A stretch of DNA of 64,000 nucleotides from Bacillus sp. FJAT-26390 (GTDB taxonomy: Bacteria > Bacillota > Bacilli > Paenibacillales > Paenibacillaceae). Both the position numbers and the translations under genes were made by a program. Position 1 is the first letter of the stretch, and every line of letters begins with the position of its first letter. The stretch spans positions 1,738,431 to 1,802,430 of the forward strand of contig NZ_MAQX01000001.1 of NCBI RefSeq assembly GCF_001682865.1. Direction: 5' to 3'. The notes beneath the pieces are model-generated. The model was not told the DNA's origin, searched no databases, and saw only the letters and a program-made list of their open reading frames with translations. Positions 26,318 through 34,809 of this stretch are shown one piece after another.

Positions 26318-26435
26318 GCTTGCTCAAAATATAATCATTTATAGGCTAGAGCCTTATGATCATGCTTATATTTTGCTGCGCTGCGGGCATTGCCGCCGAT
26401 GATCGGCAGCAATCGCCGCTTACGCATTCCTATGC

Positions 26436-26711
26436 TTAATTGGATACAAGGTCCTTAAGTGATTTTCCTGGTTTAAAAGCAGGCGTTTTGCTAGCTGCGA
26501 TCTCAATTGGATCTCCCGTTTGCGGGTTACGGCCTTTACGGGCTTGACGCTCGCGAACTTCGAAGTTACCAAATCCAACCAATTGCACTTTATCTCCGCT
26601 TTGCAAAGCATCGGAAATCGCATCGAAAACAGCATCAACCGCTTTCGTTGCATCTTTCTTCGAAAGATCAGTCAATTCAGCTACTTTAGTAATCAAATCT
26701 GTTTTGTTCAT
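26436..26711 (-). CDS. hbs: Nucleoid protein HU
   Basis: 91-residue HU protein that bends and compacts [24 protein letters not shown] at the start, the [24 protein letters not shown] arm with the DNA-intercalating proline, and the C-terminal [13 protein letters not shown]. The ATG at 26711 follows GGAGGTGAAACA. Between spoIVA and mtrB, as in Bacillus. Confidence 0.98.
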   Translation of the reverse strand: MNKTDLITKVAELTDLSKKDATKAVDAVFDAISDALQSGDKVQLVGFGNFEVRERQARKGRNPQTGDPIEIAASKTPAFKPGKSLKDLVSN

Positions 26712-26829
26712 TGTTTCACCTCCTCCAAAGTGCTGCATCACATGATTTTGCTGTAAGCATATAAACTCTCATCTTATCCCTCTTATTAACGGAAAACTTC
26801 AAAAATATACCTTTTGACCGAACAAACCT

Positions 26830-26858
26830 ATAGTAATACAGCCGTTTGCCAATTTCAA
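26830..26858 (-). promoter_or_regulatory. hbs promoter
   Basis: TTGAAA (26853-26858), 17-base spacer, TACTAT (26830-26835) on the minus strand, about 120 bases before the hbs start. Confidence 0.55.
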
Positions 26859-26885
26859 GTACTTAACGATCATTTCCTCCAAAAC

Positions 26886-26919
26886 AAATAAGCCGCTCCC
26901 TGTTTGGCAGCGGCTTATT
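26886..26919 (-). terminator. spoIVA terminator
   Basis: 11-bp arms AATAAGCCGCT (26887-26897) and AGCGGCTTATT (26909-26919), then TGTTTT on the minus strand, just past the spoIVA stop at 26941. Confidence 0.8.
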
Positions 26920-26940
26920 CGATATGCTAGATTCAGTTAC

Positions 26941-28419
26941 CTACAGGATGATCGCGATCAATCCGCCGGAGCCCTCGTTGATGATGCGTCCAAGCGTCTC
27001 TTGCAGCTTGTAGCGCGCGTTGTCCGGCATCATCGCGATTTTGCCTTGAATGCCTTCTCGCACGATCGAGTGCAGGGAACGGCCGAATATATCAGACTCC
27101 CAAATCTTGATCGGATCATTCTCGAAGTCTTGCATTAAGTATCTAACCAGCTCTTCGCTTTGCTTCTCCGTGCCGATAATCGGAGCAAATTCCGATTCCA
27201 CATCGACGCGGATCATATGGATGGACGGTGCTGTGGCCTTCAGTCTAACACCAAAGCGTGAGCCTTGGCGAATTAGTTCCGGCTCGTCGAGTGCCATTTC
27301 CGCAAGTGACGGTGCCGCGATGCCGTATCCGGTCGTCTTGACCATCTCCAGCGCTTCGGCAAAGCGGTCGTACTCCCTTTTGGCATGAGAGAAGTCCTGC
27401 ATCAGCTGCAGCAAATGATCCTTGCCCCGAATTTCCACGCCCACAACCTCCATGAGGATGCGGTCGTACAGCTCATCTGGCGCGTACAGGTCGATTTCAG
27501 CGACACCCTGCCCCATGTTCATTCCGCTGAGTCCAGCCCGTGCGATGAAATCATATTCCATGAACTGGGTTACGACGCGGTCGACATCCCGCAGTCTGCG
27601 AATATCTTTTACCGTTTCGCGAACGGAGCTTTCGTAGTTGCTGCGGAGCCAGTGATTGTCGTTCAGCACCATTACCCAGCTTGGCAGGTTGACATTCACT
27701 TCATGCACGGGGAATTCGTAGAGCACTTCCCGCAGTACTGAGATAACTTCCTCTTCGCCCATTGTCGCTACGCTAAGCGTCATTACCGGAATATCGTATT
27801 TCGCCTGCAGCTCGCTGCGCAGTTGAAGCGCTTCTTCACTCTTAGGCCGAGTGGAGTTGATGACGAGCACAAACGGCTTGCCGACTTCCTTCAGCTCGTT
27901 AATGACACGTTCTTCAGCTACAACGTAGGAGTTGCGCGGAATTTCTGCGATCGAACCGTCTGTTGTGACAACAACACCGAGTGTAGAATGCTCTTGGATA
28001 ACTTTGCGTGTTCCAATCTCAGCCGCTTCTTGGAAAGGAATCGGCTCATCGAACCAAGGAGTCGTAATCATGCGCGGACCATTTTCGTCCTCATAGCCTT
28101 TCGCGCCCTCAACTGCGTATCCGACGCAATCGACCAGTCTCACGTTTACCTCAAGTCCATCGGTAACCCTGAGCTGAACCGCTTGATTCGGCACAAATTT
28201 AGGCTCTGTTGTCATAATCGTCTTGCCTGCGGCGCTTTGAGGAAGTTCGTCAATGGCTCTCACACGGTCTGATTCGTTAGCGATGTTCGGAAGTACAACC
28301 GTCTCCATAAACCGTTTGATAAACGTTGATTTACCCGTCCGGACAGCCCCGACAACCCCGAGGTAAATATCCCCGCCGGTTCTTTCGGCTATATCCTTGA
28401 AAATATCTACTTTCTCCAC
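26941..28419 (-). CDS. spoIVA: Spore coat basement-layer ATPase SpoIVA
   Basis: 492 residues, the same length as the Bacillus protein. It polymerises with ATP hydrolysis on the forespore outer membrane as the base for coat assembly. VEKVDIFKDIAERTGGDIY at the start, Walker A GAVRTGKSTFIKRF, and a TRAFAC-type DCVGYAVEGAKGYEDENGPRM. The start is a GTG at 28419 set by GGGAGGGG; the longer ATG frame extends into non-coding DNA. A sigma-E-like promoter lies upstream. Confidence 0.97.
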   Translation of the reverse strand: MEKVDIFKDIAERTGGDIYLGVVGAVRTGKSTFIKRFMETVVLPNIANESDRVRAIDELPQSAAGKTIMTTEPKFVPNQAVQLRVTDGLEVNVRLVDCVGYAVEGAKGYEDENGPRMITTPWFDEPIPFQEAAEIGTRKVIQEHSTLGVVVTTDGSIAEIPRNSYVVAEERVINELKEVGKPFVLVINSTRPKSEEALQLRSELQAKYDIPVMTLSVATMGEEEVISVLREVLYEFPVHEVNVNLPSWVMVLNDNHWLRSNYESSVRETVKDIRRLRDVDRVVTQFMEYDFIARAGLSGMNMGQGVAEIDLYAPDELYDRILMEVVGVEIRGKDHLLQLMQDFSHAKREYDRFAEALEMVKTTGYGIAAPSLAEMALDEPELIRQGSRFGVRLKATAPSIHMIRVDVESEFAPIIGTEKQSEELVRYLMQDFENDPIKIWESDIFGRSLHSIVREGIQGKIAMMPDNARYKLQETLGRIINEGSGGLIAIIL

Positions 28420-28519
28420 TGAATATCCCCTCCCAATTGATTTTTCCGGTTCGCCGCCATCCACCGGTCAATAGGGCAGGCCAGCGACGCAACTCGTACA
28501 TGCTTTTTGGACTAGTAAC

Positions 28520-28547
28520 ATCATATGTGCAAGCTTTCCGATTATGA
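28520..28547 (-). promoter_or_regulatory. Possible sigma-E promoter of spoIVA
   Basis: TCATAAT (28541-28547) and CATATGAT (28520-28527) with a 13-base spacer resemble the sigma-E boxes (KMATATT and CATACANT). About 100 bases before the GTG start. spoIVA is known to depend on sigma-E; the match is partial. Confidence 0.4.
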
Positions 28548-28644
28548 CGATTCCTTCTGCGAAATCTTTTTTCCCTCGTCTGCGAGCTTCCCTTCCAAGA
28601 TTGAAATATATGAGATTAAAAGCGTATCTATGACCGCAATAGGC

Positions 28645-28683
28645 AAAAAAAATCCTTTCCAAGACGAGTTGTCTGGGAAAGGA
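28645..28683 (-). terminator. Terminator after the yphF-like gene
   Basis: CCTTTCC (28654-28660) with GGAAAGG (28676-28682), an AGAC/GTCT inner stem and eight U on the minus strand. It separates the lipoprotein gene from spoIVA. Confidence 0.82.
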
Positions 28684-28716
28684 AATGGCGTAACTATAGA
28701 TAAAATCTGGCTTGTC

Positions 28717-29469
28717 CTACTGCTGCACGGCCTGTGGCTCATTATTTACCAATCGATAATCCGGAGCTTTGACAGGCACAAAATCGCTTCCATCCACTAA
28801 CAGCGTCCGCAAATCAAAATTTTCATCGTAATCGGATTTTCCGCTTTTTTGAACGAATTGCATGACATCGATTCCGTAATCGGAGTAAACGACGCCATTC
28901 TCATCGACTAAGGCTTGAATCGACTGGCCGGAGAAAACGCTGCGAATAACCGGCGCTTCCTTCTTCATGCTTTTGTAATCGATTTGATAATAACCGGGAT
29001 ACATCTGCTCTCCTTTTGGAAGCACGCTGTTTGCTTGGATATACGTCTTCACCCAGCTCTGGATATCGTTAATTTTTTGGAAGGCCAAAATGTCGAGCAG
29101 CTTAACCCGAGGCTTAGTCTCTTCATCAATGACAAGAAAGCTGTAGTTGCCGCCGTTTTCAAATGCGGCAGTAGGGATGTCGGTCAGATAGCCTGTCCGG
29201 TTAAGCTTTAAGAAATCAACTTGAAATTTTTCATACTTTGGCGTTTCGGCTGTGCTATTTTTGATGGGCAGCATACCCGTCTCCGCTTGATATTGGTCGA
29301 TTGCAGCTTGCACATTTCTTATCGCCTCTTTTGGCGCCACTTTATTTTGCTTCAACTGATCCTTAGGATATAAGCAGCCAGATAAAGAAAGCAGCATAAT
29401 GATTAAAGCAACAAACACCGACAGTTGACGCGTGTGACGGCGCAGCTCGCCCTTAAAAATATGATTCAT
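28717..29469 (-). CDS. Lipoprotein, YphF-like by position
   Basis: 250 residues. A basic N-terminus, hydrophobic stretch LSVFVALIIMLLSLSG and lipobox LSGC indicate an exported lipoprotein. The mature part begins with a helical segment (EAIRNVQAAIDQYQAETGMLPIKN) that looks like a pseudopilin-type helix, then a beta-rich region (YSFLVIDEETKPRVKLLDILAF). The ATG at 29469 follows AGGAGG. Bacillus carries lipoprotein yphF at this place before spoIVA; homology is inferred from position and lipobox. Function unknown. Confidence 0.75.
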   Translation of the reverse strand: MNHIFKGELRRHTRQLSVFVALIIMLLSLSGCLYPKDQLKQNKVAPKEAIRNVQAAIDQYQAETGMLPIKNSTAETPKYEKFQVDFLKLNRTGYLTDIPTAAFENGGNYSFLVIDEETKPRVKLLDILAFQKINDIQSWVKTYIQANSVLPKGEQMYPGYYQIDYKSMKKEAPVIRSVFSGQSIQALVDENGVVYSDYGIDVMQFVQKSGKSDYDENFDLRTLLVDGSDFVPVKAPDYRLVNNEPQAVQQ

Positions 29470-29558
29470 GTCCTTCCTCCTCAAAGATTTGCTGCGCAAA
29501 GCTTCAGCGCGATTCATGAGTTAAAGCTTTGCGCAACAAACCTGTTTCGTAAGCGTTG

Positions 29559-29906
29559 TCACCATAAACTTCCGTCTTCCTCCGCTTGCCGGGCGAGCTG
29601 GCGCGCTACGGCTGCACGGAGCGGATCGAGCGGAATCTCCACCTCTACCTTGCCTGCCACTTTTGCTTGGCAGGACAGCCTTACATAGTCGCCATCTAAG
29701 CCGGATAGCTTATTTCTTTCATTATCTGCTATCGGCTGTAGCTCGCTTCCTGGCCTCACTGTGACCTTGCACATGAAACAGGCAGCTTTGCCCCCGCAGC
29801 GTGTGCGAATCGGTATATTAGCGCGTCTGGCGGCGTCTAGCAGCGTCGTGCCGGGCTTCACCTTTATTTTGCGGCCAGAAGGCCAAAAAGTAACCTCTCC
29901 GTCCAT
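29559..29906 (-). CDS. [2Fe-2S] ferredoxin, CX5CX2C type
   Basis: 115 residues of the ferredoxin beta-grasp fold. Cluster ligands Cys37, Cys43, Cys46 and Cys79 (RCGGKAACFMCKV and LSCQ). The first spacing is five residues, as in adrenodoxin-like proteins, unlike the four in its neighbour at 30547. N-terminal KVKPGTTLLDAARRANI is typical. The C-terminal tail is basic and helical (PLRAAVARQLARQAEED). Its ATG shares a base with the nucleotidyltransferase stop. Confidence 0.9.
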   Translation of the reverse strand: MDGEVTFWPSGRKIKVKPGTTLLDAARRANIPIRTRCGGKAACFMCKVTVRPGSELQPIADNERNKLSGLDGDYVRLSCQAKVAGKVEVEIPLDPLRAAVARQLARQAEEDGSLW

Positions 29907-30508
29907 TACAAGCCTCCAGCCTCTCGAACTGATATCAAATGATGAACGTTCTCCTTCGCTTTAGCAGTGAACGTATTGTTAGTTTCAACGGCTCTCAGGG
30001 CTGCTTCATGATTTTTAGGAGCTTCCGCAAATGCTTGGACGATCAGCTCAACCCGGTCCATCCGATTCCGAAGGTAGTTGAACCACAGCTCATGCGCAAG
30101 CGGAACGATCGGCACCGGACATTCCTGTTCATACAATTGAATGTGTTCGGCATGCGGAATAAGCAGCTCGCGAACCCTTGTTTCATAAAGATTGCCGGCA
30201 GCTTGCACCTGGAATCCGCCAACTAGCTCAACTTGCACGCCATGAATGAGAAAATGGCTCAAGGTGGAGCGGTACATAGCCGTTACGCTTATTGCCGGCT
30301 CATCCACCGCAAATGCTCTAAGCGACTCATAAATGGATGCAACATCCTCGTCATCGCAATAAATATCCAAATCCCGCGGCTTCGCTGGCAGCGGCAGCCC
30401 TCGCAGCATTAAGCTTGCGCTGCCGCCGACTACCCAATTCGCGTTGCATGATCCTGTGGCATCTATAAGGACAGCCAGCGCTTTATGAATGCGTTCATGT
30501 TCTGTCAT
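29906..30508 (-). CDS. Predicted nucleotidyltransferase-fold protein
   Basis: About 200 residues. VVGGSASLMLRGLP followed by RDLDIYCDDED matches the GG[ST]-x(n)-DxD signature of the polymerase-beta superfamily (MNT/AbiEii-like), so the metal-binding acids appear intact. The rest is helical. ATG at 30508 follows GAGGATG; a longer frame to 30547 has no site. One-base overlap with the downstream ferredoxin. Substrate unknown: could be a nucleotide or AMP transferase, or an antitoxin-type protein. Confidence 0.72.
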   Translation of the reverse strand: MTEHERIHKALAVLIDATGSCNANWVVGGSASLMLRGLPLPAKPRDLDIYCDDEDVASIYESLRAFAVDEPAISVTAMYRSTLSHFLIHGVQVELVGGFQVQAAGNLYETRVRELLIPHAEHIQLYEQECPVPIVPLAHELWFNYLRNRMDRVELIVQAFAEAPKNHEAALRAVETNNTFTAKAKENVHHLISVREAGGL

Positions 30509-30546
30509 CGCCGGCACATCCTCTTTCTGTATGGCGTAATGTAGCA

Positions 30547-30843
30547 TTAGAAATATGGCTTGTTGGCGGCAGCAATCGTTGCATTGTCCTGCTTGACAAT
30601 GGCTTGGCAGCCAAGGCGGTAGCCCTCTTCGAATTCCTCCGGCTCAAGGCGGTCCCATTCCTCGTCCGTAATGCCTTCCAGTTGGTCCGCTCCTTCGGTT
30701 ATTAGGCAGCGGCAGCGAGCGCAGGTCCCACGGGCGCAGGAAAAGCTCCAATCAACGTTATGCTTCAGCGCAAGATCAAGCAGCGACAAGCCTGCTTCCC
30801 CTTCTACTACAGCTGTTTTCGTTCTACCCTTCAATTCAATCAT
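30547..30843 (-). CDS. [2Fe-2S] ferredoxin, plant type CX4CX2C
   Basis: 98 residues. Cys36, Cys41, Cys44 and Cys79 (SCARGTCARCRC and LGCQ) bind a plant-type cluster. An extra Cys46 follows the third ligand. An acidic segment (DEEWDRLEPEEFEEGY) suits docking to a basic partner. GGGAG precedes the ATG. First gene of the ferredoxin-nucleotidyltransferase-ferredoxin run. Confidence 0.9.
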   Translation of the reverse strand: MIELKGRTKTAVVEGEAGLSLLDLALKHNVDWSFSCARGTCARCRCLITEGADQLEGITDEEWDRLEPEEFEEGYRLGCQAIVKQDNATIAAANKPYF

Positions 30844-30899
30844 TGTATGTCAAAGTCTCCCTTTATGTTAGCTTATTCGAGTCTCGTATGTAAGATAGG

Positions 30900-31079
30900 C
30901 TAGATAATTGAAATAAGCCCGCAAATAAATCCGATTATGAGGACGATAAAGGCAATCAGCGAAAGAACAAATTTCAGAACGCCTTTTGTTTTCAAACGGG
31001 CAAACGTAATTAAAAGGGCCGCAATCGCCATCATTCCAATGCCGAACAGCGAAACCCACATTTTTGTCATTGCATCCAT
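30900..31079 (-). CDS. Small two-helix membrane protein (DUF2768/YphE-like)
   Basis: 59 residues starting MDAMTKMWVSLFGIGMM, not long enough to stand out as an ORF. Two hydrophobic helices (about 7-25 and 36-56) joined by the basic turn FARLKTKGVLK. AGGAGA precedes the ATG by 11 bases. Bacillus has a similar small gene, yphE, between gpsA and yphF. Assignment rests on topology and position. Probably expressed in sporulation like its neighbours, but no promoter was recognised. Confidence 0.7.
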   Translation of the reverse strand: MDAMTKMWVSLFGIGMMAIAALLITFARLKTKGVLKFVLSLIAFIVLIIGFICGLISII

Positions 31080-31138
31080 AGTAATCCCATTCTCCTAATC
31101 TATATCATAATGAATTCTCACCCATTATAACATCGCTC

Positions 31139-31207
31139 AAAAAAAAGGACAAAAGCTGACAAGGTACTGCACCGAATCCGAAAATTCGGAAGCACCCCTA
31201 GCTTTTG
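31139..31207 (-). terminator. Terminator after spoVIF-like gene
   Basis: Outer arms CAAAAGCT/AGCTTTTG (31050-range read as 31150-31157 with 31200-31207), inner TCCGAA/TTCGGA, and eight U on the minus strand. Confidence 0.8.
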
Positions 31208-31217
31208 CCGTTAAGCT

Positions 31218-31493
31218 TTATTTTTTGATCATCATTTTCATGAGTGTTTCCATGCTGCTTGCGCTCATGCCGCTGGCCTTGACTGCTTTCACGATATCGT
31301 TGACCGTCGATTCGGTAACCTTGACCTTAGCCATATCCGACACCTGCTTGATCAGCTTGCGCAGTTCGGCTTCGTCTTGCATTGTTTCTGCAGTAACGCC
31401 GCTGGCAAGCTTTTTGACCGAGCTTTCCGTAATGTTCTTGCCGGTTTTTTTGTTGATCGAACTAAGAATGTCTTTGGAAAAGTCCTTCGCCAT
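31218..31493 (-). CDS. Stage VI sporulation protein F-like
   Basis: 91 residues, small and basic, built of short helices: FSKDILSSINKKTGKNITESSVKKLA, then LRKLIKQVSDMAKVKVTE, then VNDIVKAVKASGMSASSMETLMKMM. This pattern and length fit the SpoVIF family, which affects late coat assembly. No membrane segment. Located between gpsA and the DUF2768-like gene, where Bacillus has no such gene, with its own terminator. Confidence 0.75.
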   Translation of the reverse strand: MAKDFSKDILSSINKKTGKNITESSVKKLASGVTAETMQDEAELRKLIKQVSDMAKVKVTESTVNDIVKAVKASGMSASSMETLMKMMIKK

Positions 31494-31574
31494 GCCCTAC
31501 ACCTCCAGGATGCGCTAGTGTCTTGCTCCATGCATCATATGAGGTGAATGTAGGTTTGGTGTAGGCGCTGGTCC

Positions 31575-32609
31575 TTAGCCTATCTCTTCGATTTCATGCG
31601 TGCGAAGACGTCCCATTAGATGCTCGACAGCCGTTCGCGGCGCTTTATTCGCGAATAAAACCTCGTACAGCTGGAACGTAATCGGCATTTCTACGTTATG
31701 CTGCTTCGCAAGGTCAAAGGCAGCGCGAGTTGTCCGAACGCCTTCAACGACCATTCCCATTCGGCTTAGCACCTCATCAAGAGACGTTCCGTCGGCCAGC
31801 ATGTATCCCGCGCGCCAGTTGCGGCTATGCTTGCTTGTGCAAGTAACGACGAGATCGCCAACGCCGGCCAGGCCAGCAAAGGTAAGCGGATTCGCCCCCA
31901 TGGCTGCTCCCAATCTGCCGATCTCAGCTAGGCCGCGAGTAAGAAGCGCTGCCTTGGCATTATCGCCGAACTGAAGACCGTCAGAGAGACCGGCTCCAAG
32001 CGCAATAATGTTTTTGATCGCGCCTGCAACCTCCACGCCTACGACGTCAACATTTGTGTAAACGCGGAAATGCGTATTCATGAGCGCATCCTGCGCTTGC
32101 TCAGCCGCTTGAATGTCAGCGGATGCGACAACAACCGTAGTCGGCTGCTTCAAGATGACTTCTTCCGCATGGCTTGGTCCTGAAAGCACAACAAGCTGCT
32201 CGAGCGGACGGTTAAGCTCTTCGGAGAGAACGGTTGTCATCCGCTTCAGCGTATCGGTTTCAAAACCTTTTGTTGCATGAACGACAAGCGTGTCGCTGTG
32301 CAAGTGAGGCGCTGCTTGCCTTGCTACCTCGCGCATGGCGCCCGATGGCGCAACGAACAAGGCAAGCTCGGCATCCTGCAGCGCATGTTTCATATCCGTC
32401 GTAGCATGGATTAGCTCCGGCAGCTTGACGCCAGGCAAAAACTTGCTGTTCACATGGTTTTGATTCATGTCATCCGCTTGCTCCGCATTCCGCGTCCACA
32501 GCCTCACCTGATAGCCATTATTCGCGAGAACCGAGGCAAGCGCCGTTCCCCAACTGCCTGCAACTAACACTGCCGCAATTTTCGTCGTTGATGGATTACG
32601 TTTTGTCAT
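31575..32609 (-). CDS. gpsA: Glycerol-3-phosphate dehydrogenase [NAD(P)+]
   Basis: 344 residues. Reduces dihydroxyacetone phosphate to sn-glycerol 3-phosphate for phospholipids. The N-terminal Rossmann motif reads VLVAGSWGTALA, so the first glycine of the usual GxGxxG (GAGSWG) is valine. Catalytic Lys in AGAIKNIIALGAGLSDGLQFGDNAKAAL and the FAGLAGVGDLVVTCTS segment are intact. Just upstream of it lies plsY, which uses the product. Confidence 0.96.
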   Translation of the reverse strand: MTKRNPSTTKIAAVLVAGSWGTALASVLANNGYQVRLWTRNAEQADDMNQNHVNSKFLPGVKLPELIHATTDMKHALQDAELALFVAPSGAMREVARQAAPHLHSDTLVVHATKGFETDTLKRMTTVLSEELNRPLEQLVVLSGPSHAEEVILKQPTTVVVASADIQAAEQAQDALMNTHFRVYTNVDVVGVEVAGAIKNIIALGAGLSDGLQFGDNAKAALLTRGLAEIGRLGAAMGANPLTFAGLAGVGDLVVTCTSKHSRNWRAGYMLADGTSLDEVLSRMGMVVEGVRTTRAAFDLAKQHNVEMPITFQLYEVLFANKAPRTAVEHLMGRLRTHEIEEIG

Positions 32610-32619
32610 GCGACGCTCA

Positions 32620-33216
32620 CTATCCTTTCTTAGCCCCTAGCTTGTTCTCCGTTCCTTGGAACAGCTTTACGATATTCGTCCGATGGCGTACAAAAGCAAA
32701 TATACAGATCAGAAGACTTGCACAAAGTAAAGGTACGGAAAAATAAAAGATAGAAATGAATAATGGCGTTAGCGCAGCAAACAATAACGAGCCGAGAGAC
32801 ACATACCTTGTTAATGCAATCGTTGCAATCGCAACGACACCTGCGCATAGAGCAGGTAAGAAAGCCAGCGTCGCGATAACGCCAACCGTAGTGGCAATCC
32901 CTTTGCCGCCCTTGAAGCGGAACCAAATAGGCCAGTTGTGCCCGATAATAGCTGCAAGACCGCAAATAACGGGAATCCAATCATTCTCGCCAAGAACGCG
33001 TCCGATCCATACAGCCGCAACGCCTTTGGCGATATCAAGAACAAATACGAGTATGCCCGGCCCTTTGCCGAGCACCCGCAATGTGTTCGTAGCGCCAGCG
33101 TTGCCGCTGCCATGCTGGCGTATATCAATCCCTTTGACCCATTTTGCAATAACGATACTAAATGAAACTGATCCCAGCAAATAGCTTAAAGCAACCGCGA
33201 TTACTCCGTATAACAA
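32620..33216 (-). CDS. plsY: Glycerol-3-phosphate acyltransferase PlsY
   Basis: 198-residue polytopic membrane enzyme using acyl-phosphate. The three conserved cytoplasmic motifs are seen: GSVSFSIVIAKW, GSGNAGATNTLRVLGKG and RFKGGKGIATTVGV. The start is a TTG at 33216 after GGGGAG. It makes lysophosphatidate, which PlsC (37778-38356) acylates further. Confidence 0.96.
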   Translation of the reverse strand: MLYGVIAVALSYLLGSVSFSIVIAKWVKGIDIRQHGSGNAGATNTLRVLGKGPGILVFVLDIAKGVAAVWIGRVLGENDWIPVICGLAAIIGHNWPIWFRFKGGKGIATTVGVIATLAFLPALCAGVVAIATIALTRYVSLGSLLFAALTPLFISIFYFSVPLLCASLLICIFAFVRHRTNIVKLFQGTENKLGAKKG

Positions 33217-33228
33217 GCTACTTCTCCC

Positions 33229-34551
33229 CTAATCTTCTTCGGACTTACGACGCGAGAATATTCGTATTGGCGTCCCTTCAAAATTAAATGCAGCACGAAT
33301 CTTATTTTCCAAATAGCGCTCATACGAGAAATGCATGATTTCCGGATCATTGACAAATACAACGATCGTCGGCGGTTTAGTGGCAACCTGCGTTACGTAA
33401 TTAATGCGCAGACGTTTGCCTTTGTCAGACGGCGGCGGGTTGATCGCCACAGCATCGGATACGACATCGTTAAGCAGATGCGTCTGAATGCGCATAGCAT
33501 GCTGCTCGGATACGTGCTTGACGACAGGCAGCAACTTTTGTAAGCGCTGTTTCGTCAAGGCAGATAGATAAACGATAGGCGCATACGACATAAACAAGAA
33601 ATGATCGCGAATGTTTTGCGAGAAATTTTGCATCGTTTTCTCGTCCTTTTCGACGACATCCCATTTGTTCACAACAAATATCGATGCTTTCCCTGCTTCA
33701 TGAGCATAACCAGCGATATGCTTGTCCTGCTCGATGATGCCCTCTTCGCCATTGATAAGCACAAGAACGACATCTGCGCGCTCGATTGCTTTCATCGCAC
33801 GCATCACGCTGTACTTCTCCGTAGATTCATACACCTTGCCGCGCTTGCGCATACCAGCCGTATCGATCAGTACATAGCGCTGGCCGTCACGCTCGAACGG
33901 CGTATCAATCGCATCGCGCGTCGTACCCGCAACGTTGCTTACGATTACGCGATCTTCGCCAAGCAAAGCATTAACAAGCGATGATTTCCCGACATTCGGG
34001 CGTCCAATAAGGGCGACACGAATGACATCCTCATCGTAGCCGTCATCCGTAAGCTCAGGCAGAAGCTCTACTGCTGCATCAAGCAAATCACCGATTCCGA
34101 GTCCATGGGAGCCGGATATCGCGATTGGCTGGCCAAAGCCTAGACCATAGAACTCATAAACTTCATCCATACGGCCTTCATTGTCCACTTTATTAACGGC
34201 CAATACGACAGGCTTGCCAGAACGGAACAGCATTTGAGCCACTTCATCATCCGCATGCGTCAAGCCTGTTTTCGCATCGGCCATAAAGATAATCACGTCT
34301 GCCTCTTCAATAGCCAGCTCAGCCTGCATACGGACAGATTTCATAATTTCATCTTCACCATCAATTTCAATACCGCCGGTATCGATGATGCTGAACGATT
34401 TTCCATTCCATTCTCCGGTGCCATAAAGCCTGTCACGAGTGACTCCCGGTTTATCCTCAACAATTGCTAGACGGTCGCCGATTACCCGATTGAAAATGGT
34501 GGACTTACCCACATTCGGACGACCGACAATAGCGATAACGGGTCTTGCCAT
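33229..34551 (-). CDS. der: Ribosome-assembly GTPase Der (EngA)
   Basis: 440 residues with two tandem GTPase domains ([12 protein letters not shown] near residue 8 and [12 protein letters not shown] near 183, each with DTAG/DTGG and NKxD) and a C-terminal KH-like domain. Needed for 50S subunit maturation. Normal length. Confidence 0.98.
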   Translation of the reverse strand: MARPVIAIVGRPNVGKSTIFNRVIGDRLAIVEDKPGVTRDRLYGTGEWNGKSFSIIDTGGIEIDGEDEIMKSVRMQAELAIEEADVIIFMADAKTGLTHADDEVAQMLFRSGKPVVLAVNKVDNEGRMDEVYEFYGLGFGQPIAISGSHGLGIGDLLDAAVELLPELTDDGYDEDVIRVALIGRPNVGKSSLVNALLGEDRVIVSNVAGTTRDAIDTPFERDGQRYVLIDTAGMRKRGKVYESTEKYSVMRAMKAIERADVVLVLINGEEGIIEQDKHIAGYAHEAGKASIFVVNKWDVVEKDEKTMQNFSQNIRDHFLFMSYAPIVYLSALTKQRLQKLLPVVKHVSEQHAMRIQTHLLNDVVSDAVAINPPPSDKGKRLRINYVTQVATKPPTIVVFVNDPEIMHFSYERYLENKIRAAFNFEGTPIRIFSRRKSEED

Positions 34552-34629
34552 AGTTTGTTTTCCACTCCTTCAAAAATACTCACGATAACCATCATAGCAA
34601 AAAAGTACGTTCTTGGCTAACTTTTCATA

Positions 34630-34809
34630 TTATCGATGATTGACCAATATAATTGTGCCATTCTTCAAATCATGTGCGCTTGCATCCAAAATCTTCTCCA
34701 AAAGAAAGGATGTTTCCTCTAATTTGTGTTCGTTTTCCGCAATGAAAATAGGCGCTCCTCCCCCAACGGATTCTGCTTTCAAGGAAACTACAGCTACAAT
34801 ATTAGCCAT
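34630..34809 (-). CDS. Small protein, probable capping subunit for the YIEGIA protein
   Basis: 59 residues starting MANIVAVVSLKAESVGGGAP. Reads as a beta strand, a glycine turn (SVGGGAP), an amphipathic helix (EHKLEETSFLLEKILDAS) and a final strand (GTIILVNH). AAGGAGG precedes the ATG, which overlaps the YIEGIA gene stop by 8 bases, so the two are translationally coupled. I recognise the pair as the YIEGIA protein and its small 'capping complex' partner; no biochemical role is known to me. Confidence 0.75.
   Translation of the reverse strand: MANIVAVVSLKAESVGGGAPIFIAENEHKLEETSFLLEKILDASAHDLKNGTIILVNHR

Noticed and set aside
28468..28662. 64-codon minus frame between the yphF-like gene and spoIVA
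   Set aside because: It begins inside the terminator hairpin at 28645-28683 and covers the spoIVA promoter region; no ribosome site.
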